DNA of 64,000 bases from Streptomyces sp. BK208 (GTDB lineage Bacteria; Actinomycetota; Actinomycetes; Streptomycetales; Streptomycetaceae). The notes under the pieces are model-generated. The model was not told the DNA's origin. It was given only the letters and a program-made list of their open reading frames with translations, and searched no databases. The stretch covers positions 372,001 to 436,000 of the forward strand of contig NZ_SOAV01000005.1 in assembly GCF_004364245.1 (NCBI RefSeq). The letters are read 5' to 3'. The position numbers were made by a program, and so were the translations under genes. Of the stretch, positions 9,931 through 18,860 are shown one piece after another (position 1 is the stretch's first letter; each line of letters starts with the position of its first letter).

Positions 9931-10406
9931 GACACCACCTCGGCCGCGGCGGCGGGCCGCTCGTGCCCGGCGTGGCCCGCGTGGCCCGCGTGCGCCCCGT
10001 CGCAGGCGAGCGGGTTGCCCTCCGCGTCCTCCGTGTCGACGTGGCCCAGCTCCGGACGCGGGGCCAGCGGCCCCAGGTGGAACACGAGCCGCGCCTCGAC
10101 GTCGCCCGCGTTGCGGAACCGGTGGCGCATGTCCTGCGGGATCAGCAGTCCCTGGCCGGTGGCGAGCGAGTGCGGTACCCCGTCCAGGTCCACCTCCAGG
10201 GCGCCCTCCGTGACGTACACGAACTCCTCGGAGTACGGGTGGTAGTGCTCGGCGATGCGGTCGCCGGGCTGCACGATGGCCACGCCCATGAAGCCGCTGG
10301 TCGCCCCGGCGGTGGTGGGCGTGAGAAGCGCGCGGAGGTCTCCGCCGCGACGGCGGTTCGGGGCGATGTCGCCGAGGGAGACGATGCGTACCTGCTGATC
10401 TGTCAT
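9927..10406 (-). CDS. whiE ORFII: Cupin protein, WhiE ORFII type
   Basis: A 159-residue single-domain cupin. The first conserved motif is [16 protein letters not shown] and the second is in [12 protein letters not shown], together giving the His/Glu metal-binding set of the barrel. A His-rich tail ([10 protein letters not shown]) may add metal binding. Homologues in type II polyketide clusters are proposed to assist cyclisation or tailoring; the precise step for the spore pigment is not known. ATG 10406 is preferred to GTG 10415 because GGAG is 9 bases before the ATG. It is coupled to ORFIII by GTGA overlap. Confidence 0.88.
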   Translation of the reverse strand: MTDQQVRIVSLGDIAPNRRRGGDLRALLTPTTAGATSGFMGVAIVQPGDRIAEHYHPYSEEFVYVTEGALEVDLDGVPHSLATGQGLLIPQDMRHRFRNAGDVEARLVFHLGPLAPRPELGHVDTEDAEGNPLACDGAHAGHAGHAGHERPAAAAEVVS

Positions 10407-10527
10407 GTCGTTCACTCCGGGGAGACGGGAGGAAGGGGGAAGTGGCGGGGAAAAGCAGGGAGCGTTCCACGCGGACCGACGACCGGGTACACCGTCGGAC
10501 CCGGCCGCCCGCGCGGGGGGCGTTGGT

Positions 10528-11730
10528 TCAGGAACCGGCCGAGCGCCGGTCGGTCAGGGGAGTCATACGGAGCGCGGCCAGCAGCCGCGCCTGCGTGCCC
10601 TCCTCGGCCGGTGACCCGTCGACGCCGATCGCGGCGCCGTCCAGCAGCCGCTCGGCGGCCGCGGCGCTCTCGGAGTCGTCGAGACCCAGGACCGCGGCGG
10701 GCGCGGCCTCGGGGTCGCCGGCCACGTCGACGAGCCGCACGACGAGGTCGTCGCGGTGGAAGACGGTGGCGGCCAGCACCGGGCTGCCCGGGGCCTGCGC
10801 GGCGGACGCGTCCCGGCGGGCCAGCAGCCGGGCCAGCTCCCCACCGGCGCCGGCGCGTACCGGATAGAGCAGCGCGACCCGCTCGGTGTGCGTGGCGGAC
10901 CGGTCCTGGTCGAGGGCGGTCGCGTGATGGACGGCCGGCATGGCGGCCCGGGTGAAGAACCGCCGGGCCGAACGCGGGTCTGCGAGGTCCCGGTCCTGCT
11001 CCAGGTGCGGGTTCAGCGCCTCCTCGACGGCCCGCACCCCGGGCTGCCGCGCCACGTGGCGCAGCGCCCGCTGCAGGTCGCCGCGCACCTCCACGGCCCG
11101 CACGATCCGGTTGCCCTGCATGAAGAGCGAGGTGCGCAGCAGCCGGGTGGAACCGTCCACGTGGGCGTCGGGCGACACGTACTCGGACAGCAGCCGGGCC
11201 GCCTCGGTCTCACTGCCCGGCTTCACGGTGAACGTCAGCGCGTGCCGTACGACGTTCCCGCCGATCCGGGGCGCCGAGCGCGGCTCACCGGGCGCGGGAC
11301 GCGCGCCGTCGGTCTCCCTCAGGACGCTGTAGCGCAGCGAGTGGGTGTCGCGGACGCAGTCCTGCAACGGCTCGACGGTGTCCAGGTGCTCGTCGCTGTT
11401 GACCCAGGCCAGGAAGGGCGCGGCGCTCTCCCACTCACTGGTCAGCAGCCACTGGGCCGGGTTCTCCAGGGACTGGCACAGCTGGTCGCTGACATGTCCA
11501 GGAACGGCGGCGACCCGGTCGCGGATGCGCTCGTAGGCGTCCAGGAACTCCTGCTGCATACCGTCGTGGACGTCCAGCATCAGGACGACCCGCACACGGG
11601 AACCGTCGAACGCGGATATCGACACGCCACCCGCTTCGGCCGCCACGGCAGCCGATGCCGTCGCGGCATCCGTCGCGTCCTTCACGTCCGTGGTCGGGAC
11701 ATCCGTCGCTACGACGGGAGAGACCGTCAT
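10528..11730 (-). CDS. whiE ORFI: SchA/CurD-type protein, WhiE ORFI
   Basis: A 400-residue protein of the SchA/CurD family found in spore-pigment and curamycin-type clusters. The N-terminal half contains an antibiotic-monooxygenase-like ferredoxin fold: [20 protein letters not shown], then [19 protein letters not shown] related segment follows in the middle ([19 protein letters not shown]) and another near residue 310 ([19 protein letters not shown]), so the protein looks like three diverged modules. Its biochemical role is unproven. ATG 11730 has AGGTGG 7 bases upstream. It is the promoter-proximal gene of the minus-strand set. Confidence 0.88.
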   Translation of the reverse strand: MTVSPVVATDVPTTDVKDATDAATASAAVAAEAGGVSISAFDGSRVRVVLMLDVHDGMQQEFLDAYERIRDRVAAVPGHVSDQLCQSLENPAQWLLTSEWESAAPFLAWVNSDEHLDTVEPLQDCVRDTHSLRYSVLRETDGARPAPGEPRSAPRIGGNVVRHALTFTVKPGSETEAARLLSEYVSPDAHVDGSTRLLRTSLFMQGNRIVRAVEVRGDLQRALRHVARQPGVRAVEEALNPHLEQDRDLADPRSARRFFTRAAMPAVHHATALDQDRSATHTERVALLYPVRAGAGGELARLLARRDASAAQAPGSPVLAATVFHRDDLVVRLVDVAGDPEAAPAAVLGLDDSESAAAAERLLDGAAIGVDGSPAEEGTQARLLAALRMTPLTDRRSAGS

Positions 11731-11991
11731 CCGGCCCACCTCTTCTCCGGGTCTTCCTCGTGGACTGGGGCGATCGTCGACGGCGCGCGCCAGGCAGGCG
11801 GGGTGCGACGGTCGCGTAAGCACGATCGTGGGCCGTGCCCGCGAGGTCCGCGAACCGTGAGGGTTAAGCGGGTGAAGCCTGCGTCGCCGCGGGCCTCCAC
11901 GGGCCGCACGGGGCATGCATGAAGGCCCCGGCGCACACCTGTCGCGGGGCGCGCCTGTCACTCACGCCTGTCGCAACGGAGGACGAGCACC
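11731..11991. promoter_or_regulatory. Divergent whiE promoter region
   Basis: These 261 bases separate the divergent ORFI and ORFVIII starts. In S. coelicolor this interval contains two developmentally controlled divergent promoters, and the one facing ORFVIII depends on the sporulation sigma factor SigF. I see a GGTTAAG element at about 11861 that might belong to such a promoter, but no convincing paired -10, so the exact start sites are not assigned. Confidence 0.6.
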
Positions 11992-14007
11992 ATGAAGGAA
12001 AGAGCCGACCGGTCCGGCGGGGCCGCCCCCGTGGGCGAGCGCATCCACCGCGTCCCGGTCCTCGTCGTCGGCGGGTCCCTGGTGGGCCTGTCGACCTCGC
12101 TGTTCCTGGGGCGGCTGGGCGTCCGGCACACCCTGGTGGAGCGCCACGCCGGCACCTCCATCCACCCCCGGGGGCGCGGCAACAACGTCCGCACGATGGA
12201 GCTCTTCCGGGTGGCCGGCGCCGAGCCGGACATCCGCAGGGCCGCCGCCACCCTGGCCGACAACCACGGCATCCTCCAGGCACCCACCCTGGCCGGGGAC
12301 GCGGGGGAGTGGCTGTTCAAGCAGATCGACCCGGGCAACGGGCTGGCCCGCTTCAGCCCCAGCTCCTGGTGCCTGTGCAGCCAGAACGACCTGGAACCCG
12401 AACTCCTCACCCACGCCGCCGGCCTGGGCGGCGACCTGCGCTTCGGCACCGAGATGCTGTCGTTCGAGGCCGACAACGACGGCGTCACGGCGATCGTCAA
12501 GAGCCGGGAGACCGGCGAGCACACCACCATCCGCGCGGACTACCTGGTCGCCGCCGACGGCCCCCGCAGCCCCGTCCGCGAACAACTCGGCATCGGCCAG
12601 AGCGGCCCCGGCGACCTCTTCCACAACGTCAGCATCACCTTCCGCTCCCGGCGCCTCGCCGACGTCGTGGGGGACCGCCGCTTCATCGTCTGCTACCTGA
12701 CGGACGAGAACGCCGACGGCGCCCTGCTGCCCGTCGACAACCGCGAGAACTGGGTCTTCCACGCCCCCTGGCACCCCGAGCAGGGCGAGACGGTCGAGGA
12801 CTTCACCGACGAGCGCTGCGCCGCCCACATCCGCCGCGCCATCGGCGACCCCGACCTCGACGTGGAGATCACCGGCAAGGCCCCCTGGCACGCCGCCCAG
12901 CGCGTCGCCCGCAGCTACCGCTCCGGCCGCGTCCTGCTGGCCGGCGACTCGGCCCACGAGATGTCCCCCACCGGCGCCTTCGGCTCCAACACCGGCATCC
13001 AGGACGCCCACAACCTCGCCTGGAAACTCGCCGCGGTACTGGAGGGCTGGGCGGGCGAGGCCCTCCTGGACACCTACGACATGGAACGCCGCCCTGTGGC
13101 CGAGGCGACCAGCGCCCGGGCGGCCCACCGCTCGGTGGAACACAGCCACCCGGGCTTCGCACCGCCGCCGGTCATGGGGGGCGGGGGGCCGGGGGGTCTC
13201 GGCGGTCCCGGAGGGGCCGGGGGTCCGGGCGGTCCTGGCGGTCCCGGGGGGCCTGGGGCGCTCGGCGGTCCCGGGGGGCCTGGTGCGGGGAGTGGCGCGG
13301 GTGGGGTGTCCGGGGTGTCCGGGGCGCCCGGTGGTGGGTTCGAGGGTGGCCCCGGTGGCGCGGCCCGTGGTGGTCCGGGTGGCGCGGCCCGTGGTGGCCT
13401 CGCGGCTGACCGCGGGGAGACGGCCCGCGGGGAGGCAACCCGCGGTGGCACCGGGGCCGGCCCGGGTGACGTGGCCGGTGGTGGTTCCGGAGGCGCGCCT
13501 CGCGGCGGCCCCGGTGGCGGCGGTCCGCAGCGCGGCATCCTCAACGTCGCCCTCGGCTACCGCTACCCCCAGGGCGCGGTGGTCGGCGCGGACCCGGCGA
13601 CGCCGGTCGTACCGGAGGGCCTCGACCTCACCGGCGCACCCGGCAGCAGGGCCCCCCACCTCTGGCTCCGCCGGGGCGAGGCCCGCCTCTCCACCCTGGA
13701 CCTCTACGAGGACTCCCTCGTCCTGCTCAGCGACGCGGCCCAGTCCACCGGCTGGCACGAGGCGGCGACCGCGGTGGCCGCCGCGATGCGTATCCCGCTG
13801 AAGTCGTACCGCGTGGGCGGCACCCCCCAGGCCGACCTGATCCCGGACGACGAGGAGACCGACTGGGCACGGGCCCACGGGGTGACCCGCGACGGCGCGG
13901 TCCTGATCCGCCCCGACGCCTTCGTGGCCTGGCGCTCCCCGGGCCCCGTCCCCGACCCGGAATCGATGCTGCGCCAGGTGGTTGGGACGGTACTGTCCCG
14001 CGCCTGA
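11992..14007 (+). CDS. whiE ORFVIII: Spore pigment FAD-dependent hydroxylase, ORFVIII type
   Basis: A 671-residue flavoprotein monooxygenase of the aromatic-polyketide hydroxylase family. The N-terminal Rossmann FAD motif is VLVVGGSLVGLSTSLFLGR (about residues 23-41), the second FAD motif is GRVLLAGDSAHEMSP (about 311-325), and the C-terminal thioredoxin-like domain ends at GTVLSRA. It should hydroxylate the aromatic pigment late in the pathway. Between the two domains lies a Gly/Pro/Ala low-complexity insert of about 115 residues (about 395-510) made of GGPGG-like units, much longer than a normal linker. ATG 11992 is preceded by GGAGGA. It is divergent from ORFI-VII. Confidence 0.92.
   Translation: MKERADRSGGAAPVGERIHRVPVLVVGGSLVGLSTSLFLGRLGVRHTLVERHAGTSIHPRGRGNNVRTMELFRVAGAEPDIRRAAATLADNHGILQAPTLAGDAGEWLFKQIDPGNGLARFSPSSWCLCSQNDLEPELLTHAAGLGGDLRFGTEMLSFEADNDGVTAIVKSRETGEHTTIRADYLVAADGPRSPVREQLGIGQSGPGDLFHNVSITFRSRRLADVVGDRRFIVCYLTDENADGALLPVDNRENWVFHAPWHPEQGETVEDFTDERCAAHIRRAIGDPDLDVEITGKAPWHAAQRVARSYRSGRVLLAGDSAHEMSPTGAFGSNTGIQDAHNLAWKLAAVLEGWAGEALLDTYDMERRPVAEATSARAAHRSVEHSHPGFAPPPVMGGGGPGGLGGPGGAGGPGGPGGPGGPGALGGPGGPGAGSGAGGVSGVSGAPGGGFEGGPGGAARGGPGGAARGGLAADRGETARGEATRGGTGAGPGDVAGGGSGGAPRGGPGGGGPQRGILNVALGYRYPQGAVVGADPATPVVPEGLDLTGAPGSRAPHLWLRRGEARLSTLDLYEDSLVLLSDAAQSTGWHEAATAVAAAMRIPLKSYRVGGTPQADLIPDDEETDWARAHGVTRDGAVLIRPDAFVAWRSPGPVPDPESMLRQVVGTVLSRA
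13174..13524 (+). repeat. GGPGG-encoding low-complexity tract inside ORFVIII
   Basis: Repeated GGCGGTCCCGGG-like 9- to 12-bp units encode Gly-Gly-Pro-Gly runs and then Gly-Gly-Ala-Ala-Arg-Gly runs. The tract keeps the reading frame throughout and sits exactly between the FAD domain and the C-terminal domain. Confidence 0.85.
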
Positions 14008-14041
14008 AGCGCTTCTGTCGCGGCCGACTCACCGCTTGACC

Positions 14042-14073
14042 AGCGCCCGGGATGCCTCTGCATCCCGGGCGCT
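14042..14073. terminator. Terminator after whiE ORFVIII
   Basis: A perfect 14-bp stem (AGCGCCCGGGATGC with GCATCCCGGGCGCT) around a CTCT tetraloop, 34 bases after the ORFVIII stop. No T-tail. Confidence 0.8.
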
Positions 14074-14187
14074 GCCATCTGGGTCCGGGTTCGGGTCTGG
14101 ACCTGGATCTGGACCTGGTGAAGCCGAGGTAGGCGAACCCCTCACCCTCACGGGGCGCCCGGTGGGGAAGCCTCCCGTCCCCTATGG

Positions 14188-14787
14188 TCAAGAATCGTGC
14201 GTCGCCAAGCCACCCTCGGGGCTGTACCAGTCGGGAAGTGTTGGAGTGGTTCCCACTTCGAAGCGCATGAGTGCCCGTACGTGTCCCTGCTGAGGGATGA
14301 TTGAGTCCAGGAGGCCGATGACCTGGTTGAGTCTCGTTCGACGAGCGGGTGAGTCCGAGTCGTCTGCGGCTTTCATGAGGTACCTGTAGGCGGTCGTGAG
14401 CCGGTCATTCACTCGGCTCTCAAGCTCAAGTACTTCATCGCTCGCCACCAGCTGGGCTTCCGCGCGCGTGTCTCGTTGGGCCCGCCGAGCGTTACCTACT
14501 TCCGCCGCTTCCGCGTCGGCGGAACCCGACTTGAGCGCATAGGCGTACGCCAGCATTACGTCTCTGTAATGACGGTCGTGCGCGTTCAACTGGACGTAGC
14601 AGTTCCGGAGCTGATCGATCTTGTGCTGATCCGCAGAAGCCTGCTCCTCTGCGAGGCGGATCCCTCTCTCTTCCGCCAGTCTCCGTAACTCAGCACGATG
14701 CGCTAATACTTGCGTGACCACTGCCGACGCCAGCGTGCCGCCCACGCCTACGACCGCGATGATCACAGAGATGATTGCGCCGGACAT
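14188..14787 (-). CDS. Small membrane-anchored coiled-coil protein
   Basis: A 199-residue hypothetical protein. An N-terminal membrane helix (AIISVIIAVVGVGGTLASAVV) is followed by a charged helical stretch rich in Glu, Arg and Ala (about residues 28-60) that should form a coiled coil, then a second helical region. ATG 14787 follows a G-rich CAGGGGGTGGGG stretch; upstream in-frame codons exist but would displace the membrane segment from the N-terminus. Base composition is less GC-rich than the whiE genes, as in the accessory region to the right. Its role is unknown; such short membrane proteins are common beside Streptomyces mobile elements. Confidence 0.6.
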   Translation of the reverse strand: MSGAIISVIIAVVGVGGTLASAVVTQVLAHRAELRRLAEERGIRLAEEQASADQHKIDQLRNCYVQLNAHDRHYRDVMLAYAYALKSGSADAEAAEVGNARRAQRDTRAEAQLVASDEVLELESRVNDRLTTAYRYLMKAADDSDSPARRTRLNQVIGLLDSIIPQQGHVRALMRFEVGTTPTLPDWYSPEGGLATHDS

Positions 14788-15525
14788 CCCCACCCCCTGG
14801 CATTTCACATAGGTTCCCCTGATGCGCAGACCGTAGCGAACGCTCCCCCACGACTCACGCCATACCGCGGCGATCATCAGCTCCAGTTAGTGGTCGGCTC
14901 CCCAACCGCCACTGCCTGATGGCCTCACGGGCAGAAAGTCCCCTGATAGCGCACGTCGGCCACGAGGCCGCCGTACCCCTCAGTCCCGCGCGGAGCCGAC
15001 AGGTGCCGTTTCTGTTGCAACAACACGGCACTGTGCGGCCGTCCGAAGGCGAACGCCTCCTTCAGCAGCGGCACCGCCTCCTCGTACCGCCCCCGTAGAG
15101 CCGGCAGCCGCGCCCGCTCCACCGCGCGTCCTGCTCACGCGTGGTCGCGTTCACGAAGTCGGCACGCCCATGCGCGGCACGCACATCAGCCCCACTCACC
15201 GGCACTCCCGGCTCCGGAACGAGTACCGCCCCTTCGGCCACCGCCTAGGCCCCGTCCTCCAAGCCCTGTGGGACTGGGGCGCACACCTCCCGTCCCCTGA
15301 TGCCGAAGGCGCGAACCAGTCCGATGAATCACCGGGACGCACAAGAGACACGCACGCGCGCACCATTGGCCGGGCCTTCACCACTTCCCGGCCGTGTGCC
15401 GTTGGTCGGTCGTTGCCCGCCGCACCTGCCGCATCGCCATGCGTACCACCGACGGACCGCCGCCCCAACAGTTCCGTCCGATTCGCGCTCTACGCCCGGA
15501 TTCACGGACTGGCGACCCTCACGGT
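14788..15525. other. Gene-poor stretch with decayed coding remnants
   Basis: No intact gene is convincing here. A minus-strand frame at 14925-15122 encodes RYEEAVPLLKEAFAFG and a short tail ending YQGTFCP; it resembles the end of a TPR-like helical protein and has no proper start. Between 15123 and 15525 I see no supported gene, promoter or repeat. Confidence 0.4.
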
Positions 15526-15908
15526 ATGGAGCGATGGGAGAAGCAACCGAGGCGGCTGAGGGGCGGGCAGTCCCCGTGCCCTGTCTGCGGACTACCGCAG
15601 GACCGGGTACCGACGCTCGAACAGGATTGGGTGCTCCTGGAGCCGGACATGAGACCTCTGGCTCACACGGTCCGGCGGAGCACCGCTGGATCGAACTGTC
15701 CGACGGTCGCGTAACGGTCTACGGCGTGTGCCCACCGGACCAGTCCCAACGCTGCCGCGTCGGCCACCGCCTCGCTTGCCCCGCCCAGCCCTTGCCGGAC
15801 CTCTGGCCGTGGCTGACCTCCCTACGGGAGGAGAACGCACGGCAGGCGGAACGGAAGAACAGTCCGGAGCCGCCCCCACCCCCTGAGGAGTGGCCGGACG
15901 CCGGCTGA
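15526..15908 (+). pseudogene. Frameshifted DUF6083-like small protein
   Basis: Two frames together make one small zinc-ribbon-like protein. The first (from ATG 15526, MERWEKQPRRLRGGQSPCPV) contains CPVCG and VLLEPDMRPLAHTV. After about 15680 the homology-like sequence continues one frame over as AEHRWIELSDGRVTVYGVCP, then RCRVGHRLACP and LPDLWPWLTSLREENARQ, ending at 15908. Adding one C in the GTCCGGCG run near 15680 would restore a single frame of about 127 residues. Cys/His spacing suggests a metal site. The DUF6083 assignment is from memory of similar Streptomyces proteins. A sequencing error at that C-run would explain it equally well. Confidence 0.5.
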
Positions 15909-16038
15909 CACCCGCTCCCGGCGGGCACCTACGCGAATTTCGCCGTCAGCGCCTCCGCCGGCGACGAGGGGCCTGATCACCTCTGGGACAAGCACTGGGT
16001 AAGTCGCAAATGGCGACGCTTCCTGGGGGCGAGAAGGG

Positions 16039-17070
16039 CTACTCCGCGAAAGGACGCCACCCTTGTTCGCAGTCTTCCACATGCTGCTGGAGAGCCACAT
16101 CGGTTTCCAGCTCCCGAGGTAGTCTGGTTCTACGAGTGATTACGGAGTTCAACAGTTGCCCTTTGGTCAGCCCGATAATCCCGCTCAGATCAGCTCCACT
16201 CAGGTCCGATCCGTGCAGTATGGCGTCCGTGAGGTCGGTCGAGCTGGTGAGCTTCCATTTCTTGACGCTCAACGTCCGAGTATCGGGTGTCAAATCTGCC
16301 TGCGCCAGACAAGCCCCGGTTAAATCCGCTCCGCGGAGCCGAGCTCCGTTCAGATGGGCGTTGGTGAGATCGGCATCACGCAGCACGGCCTCGTTCAGCT
16401 CAGGGCGAGACCAGTTGACGTCGCAGAGTCGGGCTTTGCTGAGGTCGGCGCGGTCCAGCTTCAGATCCTCGCCGTCCGTGGTACTCAGTGGGGCACCTCG
16501 CAAGCGCAGCACCAAGCCACGAGGATCATGGCTGAGATCTCTACGCCCAAGGACTCGGAGCGCGGCATTCACGTCATCTCTCCCGGCTGCCTTTTCGGGA
16601 ACGGGAGGATTCCGAATGAAGGCAGCTAAAACCTCCGTGACAGTCGGATGATCCCTTGAGCTGTCACGCGCGATCCTTTCCAGGCTGTAAATCCCCCCGA
16701 GGCGCTCGTGCAATCGCTCGGACGCGAGGAGTTTGATGGCTGCAGTGTAACGATCGGTGACTTGTCCTTCTCGCGCAAGTGCAGCCTGTTCGATGTCCTT
16801 GTCTTGAGTGTGTTTGAACAACTTCTCAGTATGCCGATGGTTTTGATGGCTGTAGTAGAGGCCCATCGCCGCGATGGCGCCCGCTCCGAGTGCAACGAGA
16901 GCAGTGCGCACGCCGGTGATCACTACCCCGTCGGCGGGTTCGAGGTTCTTACTCCTCAGATGGTCGCCGTCAAGCCACCATGGACCCTTCCATATGAGCA
17001 GGCCGAAACCGATGACGAGAAGGATCAGTGCTGCGGTGAAACCGAGTCTTTTCAGTGTGCGACGCGTCAT
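16039..17070 (-). CDS. Pentapeptide-repeat membrane protein
   Basis: A 343-residue protein with two N-terminal membrane helices (FTAALILLVIGFGLLIW and ALVALGAGAIAAMGLYY), a charged linker that includes TDRYTAAIKLLASE, and a C-terminal pentapeptide-repeat domain. Repeats of the A(D/N)Lxx type are clear: LKLDRADLSKARLCDV, AVLRDADLTNAHLNGARLRG, ADLTGACLAQADL and later DLTDAILHGSDLSGADLSG. These fold as a right-handed beta helix; the function of membrane-tethered forms is unknown. ATG 17070 (MTRRTLKRLGF) is chosen; GTG 17079 adds three residues. It lies left of the integrative element's left attachment site, in DNA less GC-rich than the chromosome. Confidence 0.82.
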   Translation of the reverse strand: MTRRTLKRLGFTAALILLVIGFGLLIWKGPWWLDGDHLRSKNLEPADGVVITGVRTALVALGAGAIAAMGLYYSHQNHRHTEKLFKHTQDKDIEQAALAREGQVTDRYTAAIKLLASERLHERLGGIYSLERIARDSSRDHPTVTEVLAAFIRNPPVPEKAAGRDDVNAALRVLGRRDLSHDPRGLVLRLRGAPLSTTDGEDLKLDRADLSKARLCDVNWSRPELNEAVLRDADLTNAHLNGARLRGADLTGACLAQADLTPDTRTLSVKKWKLTSSTDLTDAILHGSDLSGADLSGIIGLTKGQLLNSVITRRTRLPRELETDVALQQHVEDCEQGWRPFAE

Positions 17071-17428
17071 TGCCAACACCTAGTCCAGGAGCCGCTTTGG
17101 CTCTCCCCTGTGCCGATGGTTCGCAGAAGCGGAGAAGGAGAACAATCTGTTTCCAGGGAGCATGTGCCGGGCACCGCTTCGGCTGCGCATCGCCGGCACA
17201 TCGCAGCACTTGTGTGGCTGAATTTCGAGTTGCCTCTCGTCGCGCCAAGCTTGCGAGCAGCAACGGGGAGCTTAGAGCTTTGAGGCCGCCATGGACCCGC
17301 GTTCCGCCGAACTGCCCCACAGACGGGGGCGAGGGCGTGATCAGCACGCGCCTCATCAAGGTGCCTGGGAGCGGTGAGGACCCGCCCGCCGCGGGGAGGC
17401 CCTGGAACGGAACCGGGGAGGTCCGGTT
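17071..17428. other. Non-coding stretch left of attL
   Basis: About 360 bases between the pentapeptide gene and the left attachment repeat. Codon usage in all frames is poor and I see no supported gene. If the element were excised, this would be the sequence downstream of the tRNA-Arg terminator. Confidence 0.4.
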
Positions 17429-17561
17429 CCGCTCCGAGCGGCATACGGCTGCACATACGCGAAGACCCCGGCCTCAGCGTTTCCGCTGGTGACGGGGTCT
17501 TTGGGCACCTCAAACAGGGTGCCCCCGGCAGGATTCGAACCTGCGCACACGGCTCCGGAGG
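17429..17561. repeat. attL, left attachment repeat
   Basis: Matches 32993-33125 at 129 of 133 positions (differences at 17456, 17481, 17513 and 17514). It holds the 3' 42 bases of the tRNA-Arg (17520-17561) plus the tRNA's downstream hairpin (AAGACCCCG with CGGGGTCTT), and then diverges into element DNA. The tRNA here lacks its 5' half and is not functional. Confidence 0.92.
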
Positions 17562-17692
17562 GCGCGTGAAACGGCGGTATATGACCAGCTCGGAGCGACT
17601 GTGCGCGCGGCGGGGTGTGTGGCGCGTCCACGGGTCGTCCATGAAGTCACTCGATGGAGGCGAGGTCTCGCTACCCGCCGTCTATCTGGGGG

Positions 17693-18406
17693 TTATTTAG
17701 CGGCGCCGCTCTTTCCGCAACCTCCCGAGCTAGAGACGGAAGCGATTTCTGCAGGTTTCAGGCGAATGGCTGGCTTGTCCTCTCGTTGTAGCAAAAATTC
17801 ACCTTTCGATCTCTTAATGCCTGTCCCGCAGAAACTGGAGCCGTTTGAATCCTTGACGATCACGACAGGCGGCTTTTGGCTTGCCTGTGGCGCGTAAGAC
17901 AAGAATCCGATTGCTCCTAGGTAGAAGGGAATTACAGCGACGGCTAGGCGGCGACTACAGATTAGGTAACTGTTTGCCGTGGAAGCAGCCTTGAGTGATT
18001 CCTCTTTGTAGCGTGGACCGCTTGCAATCATCTTGACCGCAGAACCTTGCGCCGCCATTGCTGCAAGGATGACGCTTGCCAAAGCGAAAAGCAGGGACAG
18101 GGCGGCCAAGATCCCAACGAGCAATTTGTCCGGCCAGAAGTTCTCTAGAGCTGCTAGATCGCTGGGGCCACGCACTACTGTCAAGGTCGTCAAGGTACCG
18201 GTGATGACCAGAATCGTTGCACCCCAGCGCTCTGCCGAGCGCTGTACGTCTGTTAGGCCGCTAAACCTTGCCTCCTCGGCAAGCCGGGCCCAACGAAGAT
18301 CCTCTGGCGTGGCTGGCGTTGGCGCCGGCCCTAGCTCCAGATCTTCAACATCGTAGTCACTAAGGTCTAGCTCGCCGCCTCGCTCGGCTCGACCAAAGAA
18401 TTTCAT
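17693..18406 (-). CDS. Three-helix membrane protein, cargo module
   Basis: A 237-residue protein I do not recognise. Three membrane helices are visible: WGATILVITGTLTTLTVV (about residues 62-79), LLVGILAALSLLFALASVIL (97-116) and LAVAVIPFYLGAIGFLSYA (156-174). The N-terminal 60 residues are acidic, and the C-terminal 60 form a polar domain with cysteines (SSFCGTG, SSGGCGKSG). Two helices plus a polar segment and a third helix recall SLATT-like effectors of conflict systems only in a general way. ATG 18406 overlaps the stop of the upstream zinc-ribbon gene by ATGA, so the two are co-translated. Its base composition is clearly less GC-rich than the core genome. Confidence 0.7.
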   Translation of the reverse strand: MKFFGRAERGGELDLSDYDVEDLELGPAPTPATPEDLRWARLAEEARFSGLTDVQRSAERWGATILVITGTLTTLTVVRGPSDLAALENFWPDKLLVGILAALSLLFALASVILAAMAAQGSAVKMIASGPRYKEESLKAASTANSYLICSRRLAVAVIPFYLGAIGFLSYAPQASQKPPVVIVKDSNGSSFCGTGIKRSKGEFLLQREDKPAIRLKPAEIASVSSSGGCGKSGAAK

Positions 18407-18744
18407 CGCCTGACCTTGAGATTCAGAACAACGTTAGTGACTGCACCACACCCATGCTCTCCGTCAGGGCGCCCCTCATGTTCCTGCTGACATGCGCAAT
18501 AAACAGTATGCTGCACAGGGGCAGCTGTCATGGAATTACCGGAAGATTGACCAGTGACAGCGCGTCCTGGCGTGACTGTGGACGGAGTGAGTGGAATCGT
18601 TGCAGCGAACTCATGCCTGCACCGGGGACAGTCACCTGTGAGGATCAGCACACCGTCCCCTTTTGACTTCTTGAAGATCCCGATCAGGGCCGCATTCAGC
18701 TGTTCAGAGTCAGCAATAACGTAGGGCACCGCTTGCTCGTTCAT
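18403..18744 (-). CDS. Small zinc-ribbon protein, cargo module
   Basis: A 113-residue protein with CPRC at about residue 39, CAC and a final CG pair, consistent with a small zinc ribbon; the segment GVLILTGDCPRCRHEF introduces it. The N-terminus (NEQAVPYVIADSEQLNAALI) has no motif I know. It is translationally coupled to the membrane-protein gene and diverges from the AAA ATPase gene with 116 bases between starts, so the four genes probably share a control region. GAGAGG lies about 10 bases before ATG 18744. The function is unknown; it could sense or regulate the membrane partner. Confidence 0.65.
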   Translation of the reverse strand: MNEQAVPYVIADSEQLNAALIGIFKKSKGDGVLILTGDCPRCRHEFAATIPLTPSTVTPGRAVTGQSSGNSMTAAPVQHTVYCACQQEHEGRPDGEHGCGAVTNVVLNLKVRR

Positions 18745-18860
18745 GCAGATGCGGCCTCTCGATAGATGGGTGAGCAGTGTGCTATGTGTACGCGCGGGGT
18801 AGGGTACCGCCGGGGAGGGGCATGTCCACAGGTCGACGGCGGTGATCCGCTTGGAGGAAC

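Noticed and set aside
11962..13878. 638-codon minus-strand frame opposite the spore-pigment hydroxylase
   Set aside because: Mirror of a clear FAD hydroxylase; composition is antisense-like and no motif is visible.
16039..17070. Pentapeptide protein as cargo of the integrative element
   Set aside because: It lies left of attL, so it is outside the element as now bounded, though an older insertion is possible.
17520..17561. Second tRNA-Arg at the left attachment site
   Set aside because: Only the 3' 42 bases are present; the D arm, acceptor 5' strand and part of the anticodon stem are missing.
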